Assembly: GCA_947624855.1 (NCBI GenBank)
Contig: CANQMC010000007.1
Coordinates: 1 to 21,647 of the forward strand
DNA: 21,647 bases
Direction: 5' to 3'
Source of the DNA: an uncultured Bacilli bacterium
GTDB taxonomy: Bacteria > Bacillota_I > Bacilli_A > RF39 > UBA660
The notes below the pieces were generated by a model, which worked only from the letters and a program-made list of their open reading frames with translations, was not told the origin of the DNA and ran no database searches. Both the position numbers and the translations under genes were made by a program. Shown here piece by piece: positions 15,767 through 21,647 of this stretch. Each line of letters opens with the position of its first letter. The stretch's first letter is position 1.

Positions 15767-16045
15767 TTATCCCTCTTGTTTATACTCCCTATGGTATTTA
15801 TTTAATTCTTTTAAAACAAAATTATTTAATTCTTTATCATTAATATTAAAACAATCATTAACCATTGTTCCTAAATCTAAAAATGAAGAATTAAGCCATT
15901 TATATGTTCTTAAATAATTCCAAACATCTTCTTCATGAATATAGGTATACCCTTTATTATTTAATTCTTTAACTTTAGATTTTAAAGCTGGTAAAATACG
16001 TTTATATAATTCTTCTAAATTTTTGAATTTAATTTCGTTATTCAT
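15767..16045 (-). CDS. comN: ComN-like post-transcriptional regulator
   Basis: The 92-residue protein fits the ComN (YrzD) post-transcriptional regulator family. In B. subtilis ComN affects comE mRNA and localises with DivIVA. The signature here is EEDVWNYLRTYKW (38-50), then a spacer and LGTMVNDCFNINDKELNNFV (58-77), matching the family's EDVW.YL…KW…VND pattern. The fold should be helical, with no membrane segment. AGGTGG lies just before the ATG. It is the first gene of a comN-rel-dtd operon and is divergent from the SpoVB-like gene. In B. subtilis comN likewise lies beside spoVB and not far from rel, which supports the call. No competence genes are present here, so its target in this organism is unknown. 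Confidence 0.8.
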   Translation of the reverse strand: MNNEIKFKNLEELYKRILPALKSKVKELNNKGYTYIHEEDVWNYLRTYKWLNSSFLDLGTMVNDCFNINDKELNNFVLKELNKYHREYKQEG

Positions 16046-16083
16046 GTGACCACCTACTAAATTAAAATTTAATTCATATATTT

Positions 16084-16112
16084 ATTATATACTAAATATT
16101 AATATTTTTAAA
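16084..16112 (-). promoter_or_regulatory. Probable promoter of the comN-rel-dtd operon
   Basis: TTTAAA (minus, 16112-16107), a 17-base spacer and a perfect TATAAT (16089-16084), in the 78-base gap between divergent genes. The -35 is weak (4 of 6). No clear plus-strand promoter for the flippase gene was found in the same gap. Confidence 0.5.
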
Positions 16113-16123
16113 GAGGTGAACAC

Positions 16124-17422
16124 TTGAAAAAAAATAAATTCTTAACAGCGACCCTTATTTTAATGATTGGGGGTTTAATTACTAAAGTTTTAGGTTTCAT
16201 TATTAGAATTATTTATACAAGAATGGTAGGTTCAGAAGCTATTAGTTTATATTCTTTAGTAATGCCTACTTATTCGTTACTGCTCACTATAGCTACATTA
16301 TCTTTGCCTATTGTTATATCGAAATTAATTAGTGAAAATAAATATAAAAGTATTAAAATTTTAGCTAATGCTACATTAATTACTTTAATTATTGATATAT
16401 TAGTTATTTTAATTGTATATTTTACTAAAGATTTTATTGCTAATGTTTTATTAAATGATAGTAGATGTTCACCTTTACTTATGGCAATGGCTTTAACTTT
16501 TCCTTTTGTTTCTTTAGCAAGTATTTTAAAAGGTTATTTTTATGGGAAACAAAAAATGTTACCACATACAATATCTAATATTATTGAACAAATAGTTAGA
16601 CTTTTACTAATATTTTTAATTATCCCCTCTTTAACTCATAAAAGTATAGTGGATGCTGTAATGGGCTTAATATTAATTAGTATTGCCTCAGAATTATCTT
16701 CAACAGTTACTTTTTTATGTTTTTTACCTAAAAAATTCTCAATAAAAAAACAAGATTTAAAACCTGATTTAAATACTTCAAGAGATATTTTAAGTATTTC
16801 TCTTCCTACTGTTTCATCAAGATTAATCGGAAACATTGGATTTTTTTTAGAACCAATTATTTTAACTAATATCCTTTTATTTTCAGGATATACAATGCCT
16901 TATATTTTAAATGAATATGGAGCTTATAATGCTTATTCTATATCTTTACTTGCGATGCCCTCTTTTTTTATAAGCGCTATATCTTCTTCTTTATTGCCTG
17001 AAATAACTAAATTTTTTTATCAACATAATTATCAAATGGTTAAACGAAGATTTAAACAAGCGATGATTTTATCTTTTATTACAGGTTTATTATTTTCAAG
17101 TGTTATTTTTATTTTCCGAGAGCCTTTACTTATTAGTTTATATAATACTTCTAATGGAGCTCAATATATAAAAATACTTGCTCCTTTCTTTGTATTATTT
17201 TATTTAGAAGGACCTCTTCAAAGTGTTTTACAGGGATTAGGTGAAGCTAAAAATTGTATGTATATTACTTTAATTGCTATAATTGTAAAACTATTAGTAA
17301 TGAGTTTTTTATCATTAGTTCACATTGGAATGTATGCCTTAGTTATAGCCGAGATAATTAATATATTTATTGTAGTTTATTTATGTTATAATTGTATTAA
17401 AAAAAGGCTTGCTAATTTGTAA
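16124..17422 (+). CDS. SpoVB/MurJ-like oligosaccharide flippase (MOP superfamily)
   Basis: This is a polytopic membrane protein of 432 residues with about 12 hydrophobic segments and few charged loops. It belongs to the polysaccharide-exporter/SpoVB branch of the MOP superfamily, which moves undecaprenyl-linked sugars or lipid II across the membrane. Typical features are the N-terminal GGLITKVLGFIIRIIYTRMV (about 16-35), YSLVMPTYSLLLTIATLSLP (about 43-62), ILKGYFYGKQKMLPHTISNI, and a late AISSSLLPEITK block. It is shorter than B. subtilis SpoVB (about 518). The start is TTG at 16124, chosen because AGAGGTGA ends four bases before it. Position next to a comN-like gene favours the SpoVB label, but a MurJ-like lipid II flippase is equally possible. 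Its 3' end overlaps the convergent ftsW by 11 bases. Confidence 0.9.
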   Translation: MKKNKFLTATLILMIGGLITKVLGFIIRIIYTRMVGSEAISLYSLVMPTYSLLLTIATLSLPIVISKLISENKYKSIKILANATLITLIIDILVILIVYFTKDFIANVLLNDSRCSPLLMAMALTFPFVSLASILKGYFYGKQKMLPHTISNIIEQIVRLLLIFLIIPSLTHKSIVDAVMGLILISIASELSSTVTFLCFLPKKFSIKKQDLKPDLNTSRDILSISLPTVSSRLIGNIGFFLEPIILTNILLFSGYTMPYILNEYGAYNAYSISLLAMPSFFISAISSSLLPEITKFFYQHNYQMVKRRFKQAMILSFITGLLFSSVIFIFREPLLISLYNTSNGAQYIKILAPFFVLFYLEGPLQSVLQGLGEAKNCMYITLIAIIVKLLVMSFLSLVHIGMYALVIAEIINIFIVVYLCYNCIKKRLANL

Positions 17423-18575
17423 TGCCCGCCATTTCTCTTTTTAATTTTAAACTTTTATTTTCGATATTTACTCTTTGTACAATAAATAACATTAAAATAA
17501 CATTAACGGTAAATGATCCACCATAACTTAATAAAGGTAAAGGTACTCCAGTTAAAGGAATTAAAGCTAAAATACCAAGTAAATTAATTAAAATATGGAA
17601 TAATAAATAGAGGAATACTCCATAGGCTAATATTCCTAATCGAATATTTTCGGCTTGACGAGCAATTTTTAAAATACGATATAACATAATTATGTATCCT
17701 ATTATAATAATTATTCCCGTTACTAAACCTAATTCTTCGACGATAATTGGAAAAATAAAATCAGTATGGCTTTCAGGTAAGTATAAATATTTTTGACTAC
17801 TGTTACCTAAACCTACTCCAAATAAACCACCATTGTGCATAGCAATAAAACCATTACATACTTGATATCCGGTATCTTCAGTATATCTACTACATGGTTC
17901 TCTAAATTCAAATCTTTTTAATTGATTAGAATTGAATAAATTAGCACCACTGTATAAAAGAGCTAAACTAGCTACAACTAAACCAATAGCCCCTACTTTA
18001 ATTATTTTAACTATATTACTTTGAACATATGGAACACTTAAAAAAATAAAGAAAATAATTCCACAAATAATTAATGCAGTTCCAAAATCAGGTTGCATGG
18101 CAATTAAAATGGCAATTCCTAAACATATTGCAATAGGTATTAAGAATATATATATATTATTAGTTTTAATTTTTTCTAATTTAAAATAAGCACAAGCTAA
18201 AAATATAATTATTACAGATTTAGCAAATTCACTGGGTTGAAAAGAAAAAAAGCCTAAATCATACCAACTAAGAACATTATTAGTGAGTTTACCATAAACA
18301 AATAAACCTATAAGAGCAGCGATAATAGCTAAAACTGCAATAGGTACAAAATATTTATATTTACTAGTTGGAAATCTAATAATGATTAAAAAACCTAAGA
18401 AAAAGGCTACAAATAAAAATATAGCTTGACGAATAAAAAAATGGTATTGAGGTACATTATATCTTAAAACTGTTGAAACACTTGAAGCTGAAAAAATCAT
18501 GATTAATCCAAAAATACTAAAGATAATCATAATTGCTAGTAACCATAAATCCATTTTAGCTAATAATTTTTTCAT
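17412..18575 (-). CDS. ftsW: FtsW-type SEDS peptidoglycan glycosyltransferase
   Basis: SEDS proteins polymerise lipid II into glycan strands together with a class B PBP; FtsW serves the division septum. The 387-residue protein has about 10 membrane segments. Family motifs are FQPSEFAK (112-119), MQPDFGTA (160-167), GGLFGVGLGNSSQKYLYLPE (249-268), the SHTDFIF block with the predicted catalytic Asp272, and GVPLPLLSYGGS (343-354). The YLPESHTDFIF form fits FtsW better than RodA. Two cysteines, Cys228 and Cys240, flank a short insert in the large extracellular loop and could form a disulfide. AAGGTGA precedes the ATG. A TACAAT -10 candidate lies at 18600-18595, without a good -35. No other division gene is adjacent, so RodA function is not excluded. 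Confidence 0.92.
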   Translation of the reverse strand: MKKLLAKMDLWLLAIMIIFSIFGLIMIFSASSVSTVLRYNVPQYHFFIRQAIFLFVAFFLGFLIIIRFPTSKYKYFVPIAVLAIIAALIGLFVYGKLTNNVLSWYDLGFFSFQPSEFAKSVIIIFLACAYFKLEKIKTNNIYIFLIPIAICLGIAILIAMQPDFGTALIICGIIFFIFLSVPYVQSNIVKIIKVGAIGLVVASLALLYSGANLFNSNQLKRFEFREPCSRYTEDTGYQVCNGFIAMHNGGLFGVGLGNSSQKYLYLPESHTDFIFPIIVEELGLVTGIIIIIGYIIMLYRILKIARQAENIRLGILAYGVFLYLLFHILINLLGILALIPLTGVPLPLLSYGGSFTVNVILMLFIVQRVNIENKSLKLKREMAGITN

Positions 18576-18707
18576 AGCGGTTCACCTTATTATAATTGTA
18601 CCATATAAATCCTATCTTTGAAAGAAATTTTAAAAAATATCTAAAATTAATGTCAAAAATGTGACTAAATGAGTAAACTATAATAGATACATAAAGGAGG
18701 TATAAAT

Positions 18708-18896
18708 ATGTATTATTATGGAAATAATGGCTACTATGGCGGTGGCTATGGCAATTACCAACCTTGTTGTAATTCTGGCTACCAAGGATATACAAGCGGC
18801 TATGGCTTAGGGGCAGCGATTTGGATTGTTTTATTTATCTTACTTGTAATTATAATCGGTGCCGGTTGGAGCTTTGGTGGCAACAATAACAATTAG
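18708..18896 (+). CDS. YjcZ-like tiny membrane protein, Gly/Tyr-rich
   Basis: A 62-residue protein. The N-terminal half (1-34) is rich in Gly, Tyr and Asn with a Cys pair (PCCNSGY), and is followed by a single membrane segment (about 36-52, AAIWIVLFILLVIIIGAGW). That segment resembles the YjcZ family of tiny membrane proteins (FALIVVLFILLIIVGA pattern), several of which are sporulation-associated in Bacillus. Here the hydrophilic part is longer than usual. AAAGGAGGT is a near-perfect ribosome-binding site, with TATAAT at 18679-18684 but no good -35, so the sigma factor is unclear. GGC and TAC codons are more frequent than in neighbouring genes, which may reflect strong expression. An intrinsic terminator starts at the stop codon. 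Function is unknown. Confidence 0.8.
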   Translation: MYYYGNNGYYGGGYGNYQPCCNSGYQGYTSGYGLGAAIWIVLFILLVIIIGAGWSFGGNNNN

Positions 18897-18918
18897 GAAG
18901 AATCTCTTCCTTTTTTTT
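18895..18918 (+). terminator. Intrinsic terminator after the YjcZ-like gene
   Basis: AGGAAGA (18895-18901), loop ATC, TCTTCCT (18905-18911) and a T tract to 18918. The stem begins inside the stop codon. Confidence 0.9.
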
Positions 18919-18934
18919 GGGTAAAATATACATA

Positions 18935-18963
18935 TTGAAAATTTTATTAATTTGTGGTAAAAT
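18935..18963 (+). promoter_or_regulatory. Promoter for the peptide deformylase gene
   Basis: TTGAAA (18935-18940), a 17-base spacer and TAAAAT (18958-18963), each 5 of 6. The predicted start near 18970 rules out upstream in-frame starts and supports the ATG at 18989. Confidence 0.75.
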
Positions 18964-18988
18964 AATGCTGATTTTTGGAGTGTTGACT

Positions 18989-19540
18989 ATGAAATTACCA
19001 AATTTAAAAATATTAGATGAAACTGATAAAAAATTAAGATTAGTAAGTAAAGAAGTTTCATTTCCTTTATCAAAAGAAGATAAAAAGACAATAAATGATA
19101 TGCTTACTTATCTTAAAATGAGTCAAATTGAAGAATATAGTGAGCTTTATGATTTAAGAGCCGGTATGGGACTTGCTTATATTCAAATTGGTATTCCTAA
19201 AAGAATATTTGTTATTGTTGAAGAATTAGATAATAATGAATTTAAAAATTATGTTATTATTAATCCTAAAATTATAACTCACAGTGAAGAAATTATTTAT
19301 GTAGGTGAAGGTGAAGGCTGTTTAAGTGTTAATCGAGAAGTTGAAGGAATAGTTCCTAGATATGCTAGAATTACAGTTGAAGCTCAAGATATTAATGGAA
19401 ATCCTTTTAAAATTCGAGTTCGAGAAGATATAAGTGTTGCTTTTCAACATGAAATTGATCATTTAAATGGTATTCTATTTATTGATAAAATTGATCCGAA
19501 AAACCCTTTTAAAAATGCTGATAAATATCGAGAAATATAG
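18989..19540 (+). CDS. def: Peptide deformylase
   Basis: Removes the formyl group from the N-terminal methionine of new proteins; a metalloenzyme acting at the ribosome exit. It has 183 residues, as in Gram-positive type II enzymes. The metal ligands are present: Cys111 in EGCLSV (109-114), and His154 and His158 in QHEIDH (153-158), with catalytic Glu155. Motif I (usually GxGLAAxQ) reads GMGLAYIQ (59-66), so Gln66 is kept but the second Ala is Tyr. The start ATG at 18989 follows GGAG by eight bases and lies just downstream of the promoter; a longer in-frame opening upstream lies partly in promoter DNA and is rejected. A terminator follows the stop. Confidence 0.95.
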   Translation: MKLPNLKILDETDKKLRLVSKEVSFPLSKEDKKTINDMLTYLKMSQIEEYSELYDLRAGMGLAYIQIGIPKRIFVIVEELDNNEFKNYVIINPKIITHSEEIIYVGEGEGCLSVNREVEGIVPRYARITVEAQDINGNPFKIRVREDISVAFQHEIDHLNGILFIDKIDPKNPFKNADKYREI

Positions 19541-19563
19541 AAGATTTAGTCTTCTTTTTTTAT
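19539..19563 (+). terminator. Intrinsic terminator after def
   Basis: AGAAGA (19539-19544), a five-base loop, TCTTCT (19550-19555), then a run of T. The stem begins at the stop codon, as for the terminator after the YjcZ-like gene. Confidence 0.85.
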
Positions 19564-19581
19564 TTCTTCATATATATTAGT

Positions 19582-19956
19582 ATGAATATTGGGGTTAAAT
19601 TACAAAGAGTTAATAATGAAGATTTAATTTGGATAATTTATTTTTTTATCGTTATTGGAGCTTTATTATCAAATAATTATGAACGAAATTATTTAAAAAC
19701 TGGTGATAGTAGCCAACAAAAAAAATTTCGATTATTAAATATCACTATTTTTAGTGTGGCCTTTTTTATTTATTTTTATTTCGTTTTAACTAATTATGAA
19801 GATATTAAAACTCTTCGTCGTAATGCTTCAAAAAAAGAAGTTTTAAATGCTCAAATTGCCCTTATATCTTCCCTATTATTTTTAGTTGCAGGAGCTTTAG
19901 CTTTAATTGCCGAATTAAATAGACCAGGTGCTGATGAAGATATTGGTTTTATTTAA
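19582..19956 (+). CDS. Small membrane protein of unknown function
   Basis: A 124-residue protein with three predicted membrane segments: about 15-30 (LIWIIYFFIVIGALLS), about 50-68 (LLNITIFSVAFFIYFYFVL) and about 92-110 (ALISSLLFLVAGALALIAEL). A basic loop (KKFRLL) lies between the first two and a charged loop (NYEDIKTLRRNASKKE) between the last two. The C-terminus is acidic (NRPGADEDIGFI). I do not recognise the family. The ATG at 19582 has no Shine-Dalgarno site, unlike every other gene here, and lies only about 20 bases after the def terminator, so the message may be leaderless or nearly so. It is a real gene by its length, composition and membrane pattern, but the exact start is uncertain. 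Confidence 0.65.
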   Translation: MNIGVKLQRVNNEDLIWIIYFFIVIGALLSNNYERNYLKTGDSSQQKKFRLLNITIFSVAFFIYFYFVLTNYEDIKTLRRNASKKEVLNAQIALISSLLFLVAGALALIAELNRPGADEDIGFI

Positions 19957-19998
19957 TTTAAATTAAAAATAATGTCGAATTTAGTCGATCGATTTTTC

Positions 19999-20027
19999 TT
20001 TACAAAATATACTTTTTATTTTATGAT
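19999..20027 (+). promoter_or_regulatory. Promoter of the structured RNA candidate
   Basis: TTTACA (19999-20004), a 17-base spacer and TATGAT (20022-20027), each 5 of 6. The expected start at about 20034 is exactly the first base of the closing helix of the RNA. Confidence 0.75.
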
Positions 20028-20033
20028 AAAGTT

Positions 20034-20260
20034 GTGTGTTAGGACGTGGCGTCTACTAAATGATCTCTTATTTATTTCATCACTTCTTAGGGGGTTTTGG
20101 AATAGAAAGGATGTGATTTAGCGGTGTTCAAAGTAATGAGAACTATCATAAAAGGTCTACAAAGTAGGCAAAAAAAGACGTCAATCCTTATCTTTGTTAT
20201 GATTAACAAGATAGAGATTAACGTATACCATCAAAAGTAGACGTTATGATCCTAACGCAC
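20034..20260 (+). ncRNA. Structured non-coding RNA candidate, class not recognised
   Basis: About 227 bases with no plausible protein, better G+C than the flanks, and its own promoter. The ends pair: GTGTGTTAGGA (20034-20044) with TCCTAACGCAC (20250-20260), 11 bp including one G-U. After a small internal loop, GCGTCTACT (20049-20057) pairs with AGTAGACGT (20036+200 = 20236-20244), 9 bp. Three arms fit inside. Arm A is closed by ATGAT/ATCAT (20060-20064/20145-20149) and CTCTTATTT/AAGTAATGAG, with an inner ATCAC/GTGAT hairpin bearing a G-rich loop. Arm B is GTCTAC-AAA-GTAGGC (20155-20169). Arm C is a long hairpin (20183-20219) with a TGAT loop. I could not match it to tmRNA, RNase P, SRP or 6S RNA by eye. 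No poly-U terminator directly follows, so the 3' end is inferred from the helix. Confidence 0.75.
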
Positions 20261-20313
20261 TACTAATTTGATTATACTATATTTATTTATAAATGTAAAT
20301 AACAAAATTAATT

Positions 20314-20428
20314 CTTGCCTCTATATATATTAAACATTAATAAAATAATAGAAATATATTAGAAAAATATATAAAATAAATATAATAATAAACAATAAAT
20401 GTTTGATTGGATAAGCTATAGAGGCAAG
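20314..20428. repeat. 115-bp AT-rich segment bounded by perfect 12-bp inverted repeats
   Basis: CTTGCCTCTATA (20314-20325) and TATAGAGGCAAG (20417-20428) are exact inverted copies around about 91 bases that are almost pure A/T. A smaller inverted repeat AAACA/TGTTT lies inside. The segment separates the RNA candidate from the truncated surface-protein gene, whose stop lies 20 bases beyond. It could be a MITE-like element, a barrier between convergent transcripts, or a cruciform site; no clear target duplication flanks it. The rest of the gap 20261-20447 is featureless A/T. Confidence 0.6.
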
Positions 20429-20447
20429 TTATTTATTGTTTTAAAAT

Positions 20448-21581
20448 TTAAGAAACTGTATATGGCGAACTAGTAGTTCCCGAACCTGATATAGTTACAT
20501 CAGCCTTCAGATTTATTACTGGACGTACACCAAAAGAGTTGGGCACGAGATCGATGTATAAGTCGCCACCGTCTCCCACGCTGAACACGTAACCACTAAA
20601 GTCAAAGAAAGACGGAGACATCGTCCAATATTCTGACCCTGTATATAAGTAATAACTTTTATTAAGCCTTTCATTTACTCCTCCAGCAAAGGCTACTTCA
20701 TCCGCGGTGATTAATCCTATTGGATATGTTAATTTTTGATTTCCCTTTTTTATTTGATCACCTTTTGTTGTGTACAAATCATTACTTGCGTATGTACACT
20801 TAAAACTTGGTGCCTTTTTTGTTCTATTTCTATAATATGCTCCATAATAAGTTGTTATTTCTCCATATCCACCAGATTGCGCCGCTGGGCCTGTTTCACT
20901 TGTACTACTTGATCTATCCCCACAGAATCCTGCACTTTCATCTATATATGTATTACGTAAATCTTCTAAATTTGTACTTTCATACCATGTATCTATTACT
21001 GTTTTTACATTACTATCTGTTATTGTTCCTGAACTCATACTATGGGCATCATCATAACTTGTTGATGCTGTACTTGTATTTCCATGGAACATATACCCTA
21101 CATATGCATTATCACCAAAACAATAATTATTACTTACCATTTCTCCAACGCATGTATCATATGTACCTGTTGGAGCAAATCCTGTTCCTTCGCTACTTAA
21201 TTGAGTTCCTATTCCTGTGGTTTGTGGTGCAGTAGTTCCTGTTCCGGCATATATCATTCTTATACTTCCGTCTCCATTAATACGGATGATTCGCCACCAT
21301 ATTGGGTTACTATTACTTTTTATTTGCCCAAACTTTACCCAGTTATCTGTTGGTGCTCCTGCAAAATAATAAACTTCTCCATCATCATCATATTGATTTG
21401 CATCGGCTGATTTATATATTTTTCCTGTTGTTGTGTCTGTTATGGTATTACTAAAATCTGTTCTTGTTAATATTGTTTTATGATCTGCTAATATCTTTTC
21501 TTTTGCTGTTTCTTTTATATCTAAATATATATAACATCTTGTTCCTTTTTTATTTACTCCTATATATACTTTGGATTTATG
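20448..21581 (-). pseudogene. 5'-truncated surface protein (DUF6273/C-type-lectin-like), intact C-terminus
   Basis: The frame is open from 21581 to the TAA at 20448 (377 sense codons). It is closed upstream by TGA at 21582-21584, with no ATG, GTG or TTG until Met at 21257, which falls inside a conserved block. Aligned with the left-edge paralogue, about the first 115 residues, including the membrane anchor, are missing. Shared blocks are CYIYLDIKETAKEKILADH, YYFAGAPTDNWVKFG, RIIRINGDGSIRMIYAGTG and FCGDRSS; 50 bases at 21247-21296 match 397-446 at about 45 positions. The C-terminal part has LITADEVAFAGG, YWTMSPS and GVRPVINLKADV, typical of DUF6273-type domains with a lectin-like fold. The three frames upstream of 21582 are all closed, so this is truncation or insertion rather than a simple frameshift. 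A short protein from Met 21257 is possible but unlikely to be exported. Confidence 0.75.
20520..20627 (-). other. Candidate DGR variable repeat (GC-rich hypervariable-type segment)
   Basis: In this part of the truncated gene, coding from YW to GVRP, G+C is about half (59 of 120 by hand count for 20521-20640), against about a quarter nearby. Almost every codon at the likely ligand-facing positions ends in C or T (TTC TTT GAC TTT AGT, and TAC ATC GAT CTC). This is the pattern expected when AAY codons of a template are mutated at A. No template repeat or reverse transcriptase is seen in the window. Confidence 0.45.
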
Positions 21582-21584
21582 TCA

Positions 21585-21647
21585 AGTTTTTAGACACATT
21601 TTTATGGACAATCTTTAATTAAGCAATTGCTAAATTTGCAATATAAT
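21585..21647. other. Non-coding sequence at the right edge, possible insertion-element end
   Basis: All three minus-strand frames have stops, and the sequence no longer follows the paralogue. It contains TGTCTAAAAACTTGACA on the minus strand just before the homology begins, which could be the end of an insertion sequence or simply a new promoter-like -35. I cannot assign it to a family. Confidence 0.25.

Noticed and set aside
18556..18795. Minus-strand frame overlapping the ftsW start and the YjcZ-like gene
   Set aside because: It covers an intergenic promoter region and two better-supported genes. No homology, no ribosome-binding site.
18917..18988. N-terminal extension of peptide deformylase by 24 residues
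   Set aside because: It overlaps the -35 and -10 of the promoter, and the ATG at 18989 has a GGAG site and gives the normal N-terminus.
19952..19967. Perfect palindrome TTTAATTTAAATTAAA after the small membrane protein gene as a terminator
   Set aside because: It is pure A/T with no T tract of note, so it would form a very weak stem.
20034..20260. tmRNA, RNase P RNA, SRP RNA or 6S RNA as identity of the structured RNA
   Set aside because: No tmRNA ends or tag frame, no RNase P GAGGAAAGTC-type core, no SRP GGAAGCAGCC-type loop, and a multi-arm rather than a single-rod fold. The judgement is by eye only.
20034..20260. The structured RNA as the template repeat of a DGR
   Set aside because: It has no stretch resembling the variable-repeat candidate at 20520-20627 and no AAC-rich segment.
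21582..21647. Reading the TGA at 21582-21584 as Trp (Mycoplasma code) to extend the gene
   Set aside because: gatA uses TGA as a true stop overlapping the gatB start, Trp is TGG throughout, and the frame meets another stop a few codons further upstream.

Overview
The window is AT-rich chromosomal DNA (roughly a quarter G+C) from a member of the Bacillota, most likely an uncultured gut-type Bacilli lineage such as RF39 or an erysipelotrichial relative. That placement is inference from base composition, Shine-Dalgarno sites, gene order and protein character. TGA works as a stop (gatA ends in TGA overlapping the gatB ATG), so this is genetic code 11 and not the Mycoplasma code. Gene order partly matches Bacillus subtilis: hisS-aspS, dtd-rel and comN-spoVB are all close neighbours there.

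Layout. (1) 1-1076, minus: the N-terminal part of a membrane-anchored surface protein that runs off the left edge. A tandem-HTH regulator (1248-1703, plus) lies divergently beside it, followed by an anchored Asn/Thr-rich protein of unknown function (1731-2723, minus). (2) 2803-10997, minus: a T-box-controlled translation operon, hisS-asnS-aspS-gatC-gatA-gatB, ending with a stand-alone NIF3-insert-like protein. The junctions from aspS onward overlap or nearly touch. The T-box upstream of hisS appears to read Asp (GAC specifier, UGGC discriminator contact), not His. (3) 11011-13057, minus: three separately promoted genes, a Fic-family protein with Gln at the catalytic His position and two unrecognised proteins. 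(4) 13177-16045, minus: comN-rel-dtd, with a Rel whose (p)ppGpp hydrolase motif is altered. (5) 16124-18575: a SpoVB-like flippase (plus) convergent with FtsW (minus), both for cell-envelope work. (6) 18708-19956, plus: a YjcZ-like tiny membrane protein, peptide deformylase and a small membrane protein, with intrinsic terminators after the first two. (7) 19999-20260, plus: an unannotated structured RNA candidate with its own near-consensus promoter and a 20-bp closing helix. (8) 20314-21581: a 115-bp AT-rich segment bounded by perfect 12-bp inverted repeats, then a 5'-truncated paralogue of the left-edge surface protein.

The conserved genes form a coherent translation, stringent-response and envelope block. 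The two most unusual items are the structured RNA at 20034-20260 and the 3' end of the truncated surface-protein gene. That 3' end has about 108 bases at roughly twice the background G+C, with runs of NNC/NNT codons ending in GVRPVINL. This is what a diversity-generating retroelement variable repeat looks like. No reverse transcriptase or template repeat is visible in the window, so this remains a hypothesis.
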